From assembly GCA_024138015.1 (NCBI GenBank), contig JAMXBB010000009.1:92990712-93054711 (forward strand): a stretch of DNA of 64,000 nucleotides, read 5' to 3'. Shown piece by piece: positions 9,917-22,700 of the stretch. Source of the stretch: Lumnitzera littorea. Taxonomy: Eukaryota > Streptophyta > Magnoliopsida > Myrtales > Combretaceae. Within the stretch, counting starts at the first letter, position 1. Every line of letters begins with the position of its first letter. The position numbers were made by a program, and so were the translations under genes. The notes beneath the pieces are model-generated. The model was not told the DNA's origin and searched no databases. It was given only the letters and a program-made list of their open reading frames with translations.

Positions 9917-12867
9917 TGTAGATAATCCATTTTTGCAAACCTACTCTCCCTTACATGCTCCCCTCCCTTACCTCCCTTTCAGCCCTTTATTTTTCAAAAT
10001 TTTTAGAATGGAATAAAAAGTCTTAAATTAGGAAAAATACAAAAGAAATTTAGAAAAATATAAAAAATAAGAAAAACCAAAAAATATGAAATTTAGAAAA
10101 AGACAAAAAAAAAAAGGAAATTTAGGAAAATCCAAAAATAAGAAATAAAAAAAATTAGAAAACTGAAAGTCGCAAAAAATAGAAAATTTAAGAAAAGCCA
10201 AAAAGCAAACAAATTTAGAAAAATACAAAAAATTAGAAAATTACAAAAAACTGAGAAGTAATAGAAAATAGAAAAAATAAACAATCCAGGAAATATAGAT
10301 AAATAATAATTTTAGATAGCACAATAGAATAGATTTTTTTTTCCTAATTTAGATAAAAAATAAAGAGAGGGTTATTAGGCCGAAGCTTATTTGAATCTAT
10401 ACCAAGTTGACCTTATCTATATATGTAATTAAATTGCACATATGAATAAGATACAGGCCAACAACCTAATAAATAAACACTTGAGCATTACATTGGGTTT
10501 GGCTAGAGGTCTTGGGTTTGAATCGCATCAAAGGCATAAGAATGCCTTTTGCATTTATTTTTTCCACAAACAATGCACTACCATAGGTTAAGAAATCACT
10601 AGGCCACGTGTTTGGTCGTGATACATAACACTTCATAATTAGCCTTAACAACACATCTTCTCTTCTTCTTCTCCTCTTTGCTTTTCTTTCCCTCCCCTTC
10701 TCAATTAAAAACCATACTACGCCATAACAACAAGCCTACTGTAGCATACATTACCAATCTCTCTCTCTCTCAACCTATCTCTCTCTTTGAACACCTCCCC
10801 ACTGTAGCAAACACCATCATTGCCAAACCAACCCCTCTCTCTCTTACACTTCAACCCCAACTACATAACAAGCCACTAAACCCTCACTCCTTGAGCATTC
10901 ACAACCGAACCACCCTCAATAGCCAACCCCGATGCTATAATCCCAATACAATTGAACACCCTCTTTCGAGTGCCCTCAACCATCTCTGATCAACCATCTA
11001 CACATGTATCATCTCCATCCTTAACCCCAATTTCATGACCGCAGCCAACCCACTTCAAATAGCATTGTGCAACAATAGTGCCATAACCCCCACTTTAGAA
11101 AAACATCCCCACTCTAATCCACTCCATTGGCTACATAATATGATCCCCACTGTGCCAACCCAATAACAATAGCACCACTCCGACCCCTACAAATATCAAT
11201 TTGCTCCCTCTCAAACCCTATCAGTAACATTCGACACCAATTCCAATTACTCCAATTCACCGATTATTTCTCTCTCTCGGAATTGCTCCAACAAGTGAGC
11301 CAACATTGTGCCACCCCTCACATACTTAACCATTACAACTAACAAATAGTAGTCTCCCTCTCTCTCGATCAAATGCAATGAACCTACCCTCTACGTTGTA
11401 TGCTCACTAATACACATCTACACACATAAACTATAGCTGTAGTAACTTTAACCACCAAGCCCCTTAGCCACTATCGCAACACCAACACACAAATACTAAA
11501 TCAGCAAACATCCAACACTGCAATCCAAAACCTATTCCCTTTCTCTCAATCTCACCATGTCAGTCCTCTCCTATGTGATCCACTCGCCTTCATATACCAT
11601 CAAGAACAGCAACCCATTCCACCGTTACCCTTAAAGCTTCGATCACCACTCAAATAAACTCTAACTACCGTAGCATCACTTCTATACCCCCCAAGCCCAA
11701 TAAAACTCACATAAAAAGGTTGTCCCCCACTCGCTTTGGTGCTCGAATCTACCCCAGGCACATCTATGAGTAACTACTGTGCATGACCCAGCTACCCGAC
11801 CCAATTAGATCTAACCTGATCCAACGCTTGACCTGACGTGATTGATTACTCTAGCCCCACATCCACGAGCCGACCCATGCACCACTTGCAAAGTCCGACC
11901 CTCCTACAATTTGAATTGTTGTTATCATTCTTCTTTTTATTTATTTATTTTATTCTTGTTTGATCATTATTGTAATTTGTAACCGAGAGAGAGAGAGAGA
12001 GAGAGAGGAAAAAGAAGAAAAAAAAAGGGGAAGAACGAGTTTAATTTTTCTATTTTAGGGGTAAATTAATCATAAGAAAATAAACAAGTAAAAAAATAAT
12101 AAATAATAAAAATAAAAATAAGAAAAATAAATGAATTATTAAATAAATGGATTTTTGTTGCTTAGAAAACCAATTTTCCAATAAAATAAAAGATAAATCA
12201 ACCATTTTCCAAACTAAGGCACTTTAAAATTTCTAAAAATAAAACCCTAATTAGAACCCTTAAAAAATTTCTTTAATTAGCATCAAACCGAGTAAAAACG
12301 TAAACTTGATCTTTTTTCAAAATTAAAATCAACTCACCCGCTTAAAGTTTTCACAAACGAACTATGGAAGTTTGATCTTGAACAGCGAGTACATAAGCAA
12401 CCATATGTACGGGGTAACTTAAAATATGGAAAAAATTTATTTTCCCCATTTAGCAGATAATTCCCTTAATTCTTATTTTTTTATAAGTAGGCATAATTTC
12501 AATTGTTGCTTGTAAATAAACATTATTGGAAGGGTATTTGAAAAGCAAAATTAAATTCGAAAAGTTAAAAAGTGGTACTCATTTAAGGTTTAATAAGATA
12601 GCCTCCAGATCCAAATTTCTAGTTTTAAAACCGTCTTAAAATTTGGTTTTATCAAAAGACTAATAGCTAAATTATAACCAATCTACCTAATTGGTTATAA
12701 TTTAACTCTTTTCCCAACTCCAGTCGAGTCACAACTTCAAAATGTTTTTAAAGTTAAAAGAACTAGTTTTCTTTAAATCTTAGTCGAAGGTTAGTATTAA
12801 AAGTATTATATTGATTAGTATAAATAAGACTAATTTAAAAAAATCGAGAGAAAAACCAAGCTTGACA
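9917..12867 (+). repeat. LTR-A1 (5' LTR of element A)
   Basis: Starts TGTAGATAATCC and ends CTTGACA. It aligns with 19786-22801 along its length. Contents in order: A-rich degenerate repeats of AAATTTAGGAAAA type (10020-10290), a non-coding C/T-rich middle with TCTCTC runs (10660-11900), a GA microsatellite (11985-12006), and an AT-rich end. Open frames here, plus 10678-10989 and minus 10028-10284, are low-complexity artefacts. Confidence 0.85.
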
Positions 12868-12869
12868 GC

Positions 12870-12888
12870 TTGGCGATTCCATTAGGAA
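12870..12888 (+). other. Primer-binding site of element A
   Basis: TTGGCGATTCCATTAGGAA starts three bases after the LTR end. It resembles the TGGCGACTCCACTGGGGA site of Tat/Ogre elements, for which I recall a tRNA-Arg primer. Differences are transitions. Confidence 0.7.
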
Positions 12889-13495
12889 TGTTAAGAAGGC
12901 TAGCTACTAAAAATACTTTTCGAAATTAAATTTTCCTTTCAAAATACCCATGTTATTTATTTATGTGTTTGTTTATTTGTTATTTTATGTATATAATTTG
13001 TTTTTATTATAGTTTTTATTTTGCATACAACATAAATTGGGGCATAGGGGATCATTTGTTACATCAAAGATGTAAGGTAGATGCGATCAGACTTAAATTG
13101 TCTTAGGACCCTAGGAGGGGAGACATTATGTAGGCTCTGAGTATAGTTGGGTAACCATTGCTTGAGGTTGATTAGGCCACCCCACTTATGCTTGATATGA
13201 CTAATGAAAATGTTTTATAAAAATAAGTAAGGTTACAAAACTTAAAGACCTTTTAGAACCTACCTTAATTGTATATACTTTCCTTTAAGCTTGAGTTAAT
13301 ACATTGCTCTTAAGAATTGCAACCCTATTAATTATTTAAGAGTTTTAATGTAATCAAGTTTTTGAAAATAATAATAGGGTTGCAACTTAAGAAGTAATGT
13401 ATTAACCCAAACAATCCTAACATCTACATATTTCCACGTATTTTCTTTTGTTGCATCGATAATTTATTTTTGTCCATAAAATGTGTAGACCTAGA

Positions 13496-13714
13496 ATGAC
13501 AGATAACCAAGCAAATGATTAGAGAACTGATAAGCTATAAGATCTCTTTAGGATTCACGAGCAGCTGCTAAAGGATGAGATCACCTATCTAAAGGGAAAT
13601 GTTGAGTGTTTTGAAGCTCACAACCAGGCCTTAAGGGCCCTTCTAGCATAGGTTATTGGGGAGACCTATGAAATGATAAAGGACCTTAAGGCTTGTCTAC
13701 GAGACTTAATTTAG
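13496..13714 (+). pseudogene. Short gag-like coiled-coil frame (element A)
   Basis: One frame from ATG 13496 to TAG 13714 (72 codons) has three internal stops (TAG, TAA, TAG). It reads IHEQLLKDEITYLKGNVECF then EAHNQALRALLA and GETYEMIKDLKACLRDL. The heptad-like Leu/Ile spacing suggests a coiled coil, as in the N-terminal part of Tat gag proteins. No capsid core or zinc knuckle follows. It may be the only coding remnant of the element. Function is inferred from position and pattern only. Confidence 0.45.
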
Positions 13715-16209
13715 GGTTTTTTCCAATTAAAGCTTAGAATGAATATCAAGTTCCAAAATAAATGTTAGGTTTTCTAACTTTGTTTTCTATATTTTGATTT
13801 TTCAAAATAATAAAGTTCTCTTTAGTTCATTGTTCTTCATTCTTTAGTATTCCCTTCTTTATAAATAGTCCTTCAATGGGTGTGTATCTAACCATAGTTC
13901 CCTCCTATTCAGGGAAATGTAAAATCTCATAAACTTACAAATAGAACCTTAAAAAATCACCATCCTATTTGTAAATAATTTTCTTGATTTCTGACTTTAT
14001 CTTATCTCTCTTTCCAAAAGAAAAGAAGAAAGAAAAAAGAAGCAAAAATAGAAAAAATGAAAATGAAAAGAAAAGTTATTGACTACTATAAATCCTTATG
14101 GGCTTAAGGAGCTAACTTAAGCTCAGGCCTTTAGCCCACTCAAGCAGCTAGCCCAAACACTTGGTTTCCAACCTACATGAAGCCTTTCGACCTATTAAGG
14201 AATCTAACATGAGCCCCTTAGCCCATTTAATCTAATCACCAACCTTAGAGCCATTTAAGTAACCTACCCAAAAATAAGCCACTTAACCCATTCAGGCAAC
14301 TTGTCTAAAAACAAACCCTTCACCATTAGGTCCATTAAGGCAACTAACCTAAGCACAATCCTCAGTCCATCAAGGTAAGCAAGCCAAGCTAAAATCCCTA
14401 GTCCAAGCCTAATCATAAATAAAGTCAAAACATAACCCAGAGTCTCAAACTTAAACCAAGTCAAAAGTACCAAAACTAGGGCATGTTTTGAGAAACTAGG
14501 CATATGGTAAAGTCAATCTCCACCTTAGGGTAGATAAATAATGAACTCCTCTTTAAGAAATTGGTAACTCACCTTTTAAAAAGCTTAGGATGAGAAGGGG
14601 CAAACTATGTCCTATACTCTAACCCTTAAAACACTTTGAGAGTTAAGTGACATATTGAATGTAATACATAGATTAAAATGAAGTTAAGCATTTATTTTCA
14701 AATCCTAAATAGAATTATCTCTTGTTAATCTCATTGGACTTGTTGGGAGAATTTTCAAATTTAAACCTTGTAAAAAATTACCCTACAATGAGGCAATTCA
14801 GAGGTTGGGGTCATTAACTAGGAGATAAGGGTAAAATTGGTTTATGCTTGCTTAAGTAACATTAATTCAAAAACAACTTTTGTTCTTGATAAATTATTTT
14901 TCTTTGAAATGAAAGAGTCAATTCCTTTTCAAACATCATAAGCTTATGCATACCTCACCTAAGCTCATACACTAGAAATCCATGAATTTAAGGCCTTAAA
15001 TCGCTTAAAAGGCAAAAACTCGGCAATGGAGATAATCATTCTTAGGGCGAAAAGAAAAGAAAGAACAACAAGAGATAGTGGGACAAAGTAATAATAATTA
15101 TAAAGATAAGATAAGATGAAGAAAAGAGGTTAGAAAATTGGGCGCAAGTGTAAGATGAAAGCCCAAAGAGATATATCACATCCTAACAAGGGTAGCTAAA
15201 TCAAATCAAAAGGTCGGGAGTCAAAGCCCAAATAGTCCCGACAATACAAGGCCTTGAATCACATTCTAAAGCTCGAAAACCCAAAATCTTTGTATCCACA
15301 CTGAAGCCTCTCTTACCTATGCTGAATCACACAAAGCCTTCCTACCCACAATACCACCCCTATGTAGTAAAAGCTCATCCGATCTTAAAAGATAATTCAT
15401 TTTTAATAAAAAATTGTTTTTGGAAACTGGGGTAAGCATACTTCTAATTTTTCCTAAAGGTTCTTGACTTATATACCTAGGTTGAGTAAAAAAATTTCTT
15501 TCAAAATAGGCATTCTTATTAGCCCTTTTTGAAACCTTTTGACCAAAGGCCTAAATTCATAATATAGAATTGAGAAAGACCTAACGGATTGAATAAGGCA
15601 TGTCACTTACAAAATGGACTATAATTTTTTAAACTGTAGTCAAGAGCAAAATCTAAACTGAGATCTGGCAAGGAAGTCTTCTTCGACTAAACTAATCATG
15701 GGTTACCTTTTCTTTAGGAAAGGAATGTTTAAAATCACAAAGCCCTACGAAGGAGCCTAACATCAAGGTCAATGGTATTGAAAAACCCTATATGGTTACT
15801 AAAGAAAGGGATGGTTATAAACTTGTTCTTTAAATATGAATTTATAATCCTAGGCAAACTTAAAAAAAAAACAAAAAAGAGAGAAGAAGAGAGAGAAAGT
15901 AAAGGCTTGTCATAAAATTTTTTTCCAATCCATGTTGGCTCGAGTAGCTGAGCTTTCAATTCACGTCATCTGTTTCCTTTTCAAGGTGGTCACATTTTTT
16001 TTTAAATTAACCATAGTAATCTAGATCATTTCTTCCCTGATGTAGATTTTAATGTCCATGAACTCTTTTTCAAATTAAGGGGCCTATCTCCTATTTCCTT
16101 TTTCATAAATAGTTTTTTTTTTTCAACAATTTTTTGGTAAATATTTTTCCAAGTTTAGAAGTTTTTCAAATAAGTTGCTTTCCTTATATTACTTCTTCAA
16201 TCCTTCATT
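13715..16209 (+). other. Non-coding interior of element A with degenerate ~36-bp repeats
   Basis: No retroelement protein motif is visible. Around 14130-14400 a CCATT(T/C)AAG-type motif recurs at 14222, 14251, 14288, 14332 and 14367, about every 29-44 bp, which suggests a decayed minisatellite. The minus frame at 14264-14503 and others here show no family features. Confidence 0.5.
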
Positions 16210-17165
16210 AAATTCTTCTTAGGGTTTAAGCTAGCTCTTAAAACACTATCCCCTTTTTTAATTTGTTTTTAAGGATTCAACTAGCCTTTAGGGCAATGTC
16301 CTATCTTTCATTTTTAGGGATCTTGCTAGCCTTTAGGATGTTGTCTCGTCTTTCTTTTTGGGGTGCTAGCAAGCTTTCAAAGTGCTACCTTCACTTTCAT
16401 CAATTCTTCTTAAGGTTTAAGCAAATCTTAGAGTACTATCCCCTCTTTTATTCTTTTCAGGGTTCTAATTAGCCTTTACAGCGTTGTCCTGTCTTTCATT
16501 TTTAAAATTCCAGCCAACTCTCAAAGCATTGTCCCCTTTTCTATTCTTTTTAGTGTTCCAACCAGCCTTTAAGGCATTGTCTCATCTTTTATTTTTAAGG
16601 ATCTCGCTAACCTTTAGGGCACTATCCCACCTTTCTTTTTGGGTGTTAGCTAGCTTTCAAAGTGCTACCTTTGCTTTCATCAATTCCTCTTAAGGTTTAA
16701 GCTAGCTCTTAGAGCACTATCCCCTCTTCTATTCTTTTTAAGGTTCCAACTAGCCTTTAAGGCAATATCCTGTCTTTCATTTTTTAGATTCCAACCAGCT
16801 CTTAGAGCGTTGTCTCCTTTTCTATTCTTTTTGGGGTTCTACCCTGCCTTTAGGGTGCTGTCTTGTCTTTCATTTGTAGGGTTCTAACCAGCTCTTAGAG
16901 CATTGACCCACTCTTCTATTCTTTATAGAGTTCTAGCCAACCTTTAGGGCATTGTCTCACCTTTCATTTATAAGGTCATAGCTAGCTCTTAGAGCATTGA
17001 CCTACTCTTATATTCTTTTTAGGGTTCTAGCCAATCATTAGGGCGTTGTCCCGTCTTTCATTTGTAAGGTTCTAGCCAGCTCTTAGAGTACTGACTTCCT
17101 CTTTTATTCTTTTTAGGGTTTTAGCCAAATTTTAAAGTGCTACCCTCCTCTTTCGTCAATTCCCT
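16210..17165 (+). repeat. Minisatellite array 1: ~47-bp monomers in ~94-bp dimers
   Basis: Twenty copies of an AGCYYTTAGRGC core occur at 16233, 16283, 16328, 16372, 16423, 16471, 16516, 16564, 16609, 16652, 16704, 16752, 16798, 16845, 16890, 16939, 16984, 17033, 17078 and 17127. Steps alternate near 45 and 49 bp in the right half. Two monomer types alternate: GCTCTTAGAGCAYTG..CTCTTCTATTC and CCTTTAGGGCRTTGTC..CTTTCATT. This is a higher-order dimer. Frames crossing it are artefacts. Confidence 0.9.
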
Positions 17166-17770
17166 TTAAGGTTTTGGCGAGCTTACAAGGTCATTCTCTT
17201 CACAAAGTTCTTAATGAGCCTATAGGACACTTTCCTTCATCAAATTCTTTTTAGCAAGCCCATAAGGCACTTTCCTTTACTAATTTCTCTCAAGCTAGCC
17301 CATAAGGCACTTCTTTTCTTCATCAATTCTTTTAGCGAGCCTATAGGGCACTTTTCTTCACCAATTTCTTTTAGCAAGCCCACTAGGCACTTTTCTTCAC
17401 TAATTTGTCATAGCGAGCCCATAGAGCACTTCTCTCCATCAATGCCCTGTAGCGAGCCCATAAGGCACCTCTCTTTATCAAATTCCCCATAACGAGCCCA
17501 TAAGGTACTTCTCTTCATTAATTCCTCTTAGTAAACCCATAGGGTGCTTCCCTTCGTCAATTCCTTTTAGCAAGCCCATAAGATGCTTTCTTTTACCAAT
17601 TTTACTTAAGCAAGCTCATAAGGCGCTTCTCTTCTTGGAATCATCTTAGCAAGCCTAAAGGGCGCTTCCTTTCATCATCGATTCCTTTTAGCAAGCCCAT
17701 AGAGTGCTTTACTTTACCAATTCCTCTCGGGCAAGCCTAAAGGGAACTTTCTCTCAGTATCGATTCTAGC
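17166..17770 (+). repeat. Minisatellite array 2: ~40-bp period
   Basis: Fourteen copies of an AGCAAGCCCATAAGGCAC core, starting 17216, 17256, 17296, 17337, 17376, 17415, 17454, 17494, 17533, 17572, 17612, 17651, 17693 and 17733 (steps 39-42). It follows array 1 directly. Confidence 0.9.
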
Positions 17771-18640
17771 CTAAGGTTACTAGTCCCTTAGAGACACTCT
17801 TACCTAGGTTAGTGAGCTCAGAAAAGCATGATAAGGTTTTCCAAATCAATTCAAGCTTAAGGCTGCTAATCCCCTAGAGATGCTCCCGCCGAGGTTAGTA
17901 AGCTTAGTAAAGCACGACCAAGTTTTCCAAATTAATTCCAGCTTAGGATTGCTAGTCCCCTAGAGATGCTTCCACCTAAGTTAGTAAGCTCAAAAGAGCA
18001 TAACTAGGTTTTCTAAATCAATTCCAGCTTAAGGGCTAGTCCCCTAAAGACGCTCCCACCTAGGTTAGTGAGCTTAAAAGAGTACAATGAGGTTTTCCAA
18101 ATCGATTCTAGCTTATGGTTGCTATTCCGCTAAAGATGCTTCTTCCTAGGTTAGTGAGCTTAGAAGAGCATGGCCAGGTTTTCCAAATTCATTCCAACTT
18201 AGGGTTGCTAGTCCCCTAGAAACGCTCTTGCCTAAGATAATGAGCCTAGGTTAATGAGCTTAGCAGAGCACGATCAGGTTTTCCAAATCGATTCCAGTTT
18301 AGGTTTGCTAGTCCCCCAAAGACACTCTCACCAAGGTTATGAAGCTTAGAAGAGCATGACCAGGTTCTCTAAATTCATTCCCATTTAGGGTTGCTAATCC
18401 TCTAGGGATGCTCCTACTTAGGTTAGTGAGCTCAAAAGAGTACGACCAGGTTTTCCAAATCGATTCCAGTTTTAGATTGTTAGTCCATAAGAGACACTCC
18501 TGCTTAGGTTTGTAAGCTCAGAAAAGCATGAATAAGTTTTCCAAATCAATTCCAACTTAGGGTTGTTAGTCCCCAAGAGACGCTCCTAACTAGGTTAGTT
18601 AACTCGGTAGAGCACAACTAGGTTTCTTTTAGGGTCTTAG
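17771..18640 (+). repeat. Minisatellite array 3: 86-bp period
   Basis: Ten copies anchored on GGTTTTCCAAATC at 17835, 17921, 18007, 18091, 18177, 18277, 18363, 18449, 18535 and 18621. Steps are 86, 86, 84, 86, 100, 86, 86, 86, 86. The 100-bp step comes from a small local duplication near 18235-18250. Each unit contains a GTCCCCTAGAGACGCTCC half and a GCTCAGAAGAGCATGACC half. Confidence 0.9.
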
Positions 18641-19620
18641 CCAGCTTAAGGAGCACTTTGCCCATTCACTTAGGATAGTCAACTCAGAGGAGCACTCCTA
18701 GATTTGTCTTGAATCAATTCTAAATTTAGGATTGCGAGTCTACTAGAGACGCTCCCACCTAAGTTAGTCAACTCAATAAAGCATAATCGGGTTTCAATTT
18801 AGGGTCTTAACTAGTTCAAGGAGCGCTTCGCCCGTATCATCTTGATTAGTTAGCTCATAGGGGCACGACCAAGTTTTCAACATCTCTTTAAGGTTTTAGC
18901 TAGCTCAAGGAGCATTTCGCCCATTTTACCTTGGTTAGTCAACTCATAAGGGTACGACCAAGTTTTCAACATCTCTTTAAGGTTTTAGTTAGCTCAAGGA
19001 GCATTTTGCCCATTTTACCTTGGTTAGTCAGCTCATAAGGGTACGACCAAGTTTTTAACATCTTTTTAAGGTCTTAGCTAGCTCAAGGAGCGCTTCACTC
19101 ATTTTCCTTGGTTAGTCAACTTATAGGGACACAACTAAGTTTTCATCATCTTTTTAGGGTCTTAGTTAGCTTAAGAAACGTTTCACCTATCTTACCTTAG
19201 TTAGTTAACTCATATAGGCATGACTAAGTTTTCGACATCTCTTTAGGGTCTTAGTTAGCTCAACGAATGCTTCATCTATCTCATCTTAGTTAGTCAGCTC
19301 ATAGGAGCACAACCAAGTCTTCAATATTTTTTTAGTGTCTTAGACAGCTCAAGGAGCACTTTGCCCATCTCATCTTGGTTAGTCAACTTAAAGGGGTACG
19401 ACTAAGTTTTCAACATTTTTTAAGGTCTTAGTCAGCTCAATGAGTGCTTTGCCCAGTTTATCTTGATTAGTCCGCTCATAAGGGTAAGGCTAAGTTTTCA
19501 ATATCTTTTTAGGGTTTTAAACAGCTTAAGGAGTGCTTACCTAATCACCTTGGTTCATCAGCTCATGAAGGCATGACCAAGCTTCAATCCCTCTTTCAGT
19601 CCCTCAACTAACTCTTAGAG
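18641..19620 (+). repeat. Minisatellite array 4: 89-bp period
   Basis: Nine copies anchored on AAGTTTTCAACATC at 18871, 18960, 19049, 19137, 19226, 19315, 19404, 19492 and 19579 (steps 87-89), with a more diverged copy to the left. Each unit contains GCTCAAGGAGCGCTTCGCCC and GCTCATAGGGGCACGACC halves. Confidence 0.9.
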
Positions 19621-19739
19621 CACCTCCTCTCTTTTTTCACTATTCACCAAAATCCCTACTAAACCAAACTTATGATAGCTAGCTATAGCGCTTCTTGGGA
19701 TAAATTCCACCCTTAGGACAAAAATAGTGCCTCTTTTGT

Positions 19740-19785
19740 CTTTGTGGTAAAGTTTTGTTTAAATTTCACCACAAAGAGGGGTAAT
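19740..19785 (+). other. Hairpin overlapping the polypurine tract of element A
   Basis: CTTTGTGGT (19740-19748) is a perfect inverted match to ACCACAAAG (19768-19776). The right arm runs into the polypurine tract AAAGAGGGG (19773-19781) that primes plus-strand DNA synthesis just before LTR-A2. Confidence 0.8.
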
Positions 19786-22700
19786 TATAGATACCCTATT
19801 TTTTACGTCCCCTTTTATTTTTCAAAATTTTTAGAATTGGATAAAGGGTCTTAAATTAGGAAAAACATAAAAAAATAGAAAATTAAAAAAACATAAAAAA
19901 ATAAGAAATTCAGGAAAATACCAAAAAAAAGGAAAAATCCGAAAATTAAGAAATTTAGAAAAATACAAAAAAAAAAGGTAATTTAGGAAAAACAAAAAAT
20001 AAGAAATACAAAAAAAATAGAAAATTGAAAAGTCACTAAAAATACAAAAAAAAAATAGAAAATTTAAGAAAAGCAAAAAAAAAAAAAAGAAATTTAGAAA
20101 TATACAAAAAAAAAAGAAAATCACAAAAAACTTAAAAGTCATAAAAAATAGAAAAAATAAAAAAATCTAGGAAATATAGATAAATAATAATTTTAAACGG
20201 TATAATATAATAGATTTTTTTTTTAATTTAGATAAAAATAAAAAGAGGGTCATTGGCCTTAGGTTTAGATTTAAATTTAGCTCAAATTGACTTGAGATTT
20301 GAATCTAGACCAAACTGACTTTCTCCATATGTGTAAATTGCACATATAGATAAGGTACAGGTCAATGGCCTAACAAATAAACACTTGAGCATTGCATTGG
20401 GTTTGGCTAGAAGTCTTAGGTTCGAACCACATCAAAGGCATAAGAGTACCTTTTGCATTTATTTTTTCTACACACAACGCATCGCCACATGTCGAGAAAT
20501 CATTAGGTCACGTGTCTAGTCATAACACGTGATACTTCATGATTGGCCTTGATAACACATCTTCCCTTCTTCTTCTCTTCTTTTCTTTTCTTTCCCTCCC
20601 TTTCTCACTCAAAAACCAAACTACACCATAGCAGCAAGCATACTATAGCACACATTACCGATCTCTCTCTCTCGACCTATCTCTCTATCCTAGCATACCT
20701 CCACTGTAGCAAATGCTATGACTGTTGAACCAACCCCTCTCTCTCTCACACTTTAACCTCGACCATACACCAAGCCATTAGACCCTCACTCCTCGAGCAC
20801 TCACAACCAAACCACCTTTAATAGCCAACCCTAATGCTACCACCTCGATACAACTGAATACCCTCTCTTGAACGCCCTCAACCATCTACGCATGCATCAT
20901 CTCCATCCTCGACCTCAGTTTCTTGACCGTAGCCGAGCCCCTATAAGCAGCATCATGCAACAACAGCCCCATAACCCCTGCTTCGAAAAAATACCCCCAC
21001 TCCTATCCATTTCGTCACCTACATAATACGATCCCCACCATACCAACCCAACAACATCAGTACCACTCTGACCCCCATGAACATTAATCTATTGCCTCTT
21101 GAACCCCATCAGCAACACTTGACACCAATTTCAGCTACTCCAATTCACTTCCCAATCATTTCACTCTCTTAGAATTGCCTCAACAAGTGAGCCAACATCA
21201 CAACACCCTTCGCATACTTAACCACCACGGCTAACGAATAGTAGTCTCCCTTTCTCTCAATCAGATGCATTGAACCCACCCTTTACCTCGCATGCTCATT
21301 AACACACATCCATGTACACAAATTGTAGTTGCAGTGACTTCAACCACCAAGCCCCCTAACCACTATTGTAACACCAACACACACATACTACATCAACAAG
21401 CATCCAATATTGTAACCCAAAACCCATTCCTTCTCTCTTAATCTCACCATGTCGATCCTCTCTCATGCAATCTAGTCACCCTCATACACCATCATGAGTG
21501 GCATCCTACTGCATTGCTACCCTCAAAGCTCTAATCACCACTCAAACAAACTCTAACCATCGTAGCATTGCTCTTATAACCCCAAGCCCAATAAAACCCA
21601 CATAAAAACGTCATCCCCCACTTAGTTTGGTGCTCGAATCTACCCCTAGTGTATCTATGAGTAGTTGTTGTACACAACCTACCAACCCAACTCAGTCAAA
21701 TCCAACTTAATCTAGCACTTGACCCAACCTGATTGATTACTCCAGCCTTGCATCTACGAGCCGACCTGCGCATGACTTGCAAAGTCTGACCCTCTTGCAA
21801 TTTAAATTGTTGTTATTGTTTTTCTTTTTATTTATTTATTTATTTTATTCTTGTTTGATCATTATTGTAATTTGTAACCAAAAAAAAAAGAGGAAAAGAG
21901 GAAAAAAGAAGAAAAAAAAAGGGGAAGAGCAAGTTTAATTTTTCTATTTTAGGGGTAAATTAATCATAAGAAAATAAACAAGTAAGAAAAATAATAATAA
22001 ATAAATAAAAATAAAAAAATAATGATAAATAAAATAAAAATAAGAAAAATAAATGAATTATTAAATAATGGATTTTTGTCACTTAGAAAACCAATTTTCT
22101 AATAAAATAAAAAATAAATCAACCGTTTTTCTAAACCAAGGTGCTTTAGAATTTCCAAAAATAAAACCGTAATTAGGACCCATAGAAAATTTCCTTAATT
22201 AGCATCAAACCAAGTAAAAACGTAAAATTGATCTTTTTTCAAAAATTAAAATCAACTCACCTGCTTAAAGTTTTTGCAAACAAACTACGGAAATTTGATC
22301 TCGAATAGCAAGTACAGAGGCACCTGTACGTATAGGACGACTTAAAATATGGAAAAATTTTATTTTCTCCCTTTAGTAGATATTTCTTTAAATTCTTATT
22401 TTTCGTAAATAGGCATAATTTTAGTTATTACTTGTAAATAAACATTATTGGATGGGTATTTAAAAAGCAAAATTAAATTCTAAAAGTTAAAAAGTGGTAC
22501 TCATTTAGGATGTAATAGGATATCTTCTAAATGCAGACTTTTAGTTTCAAAACTATCTTAAAATTTAGTTTAATTGAGAGACCAATAGCTAAATTATAAT
22601 TAGTTTACCCAATTAGTTTTAATTTAACTCTCTTTCCCAACTCTGATTGAGTGGTGACTCCAAAAAGTTTTCAAAGTTAAAAGAACCAGTTTTTTTTTTT

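Noticed and set aside
10028..10284. Phe-rich minus-strand frames
   Set aside because: Translation of A-rich degenerate repeats in LTR-A1; the same artefact appears at 19831-20142 in LTR-A2.
10678..10989. A 103-codon plus-strand frame
   Set aside because: Within the C/T-rich centre of LTR-A1. The corresponding part of LTR-A2 is not open and no motif is present.
16263..16693. Two plus-strand frames with repeated FLxFxxxF motifs
   Set aside because: They translate minisatellite array 1.
16210..19620. CRISPR-like array
   Set aside because: Units are contiguous minisatellites without unique spacers, in plant DNA inside a retrotransposon.
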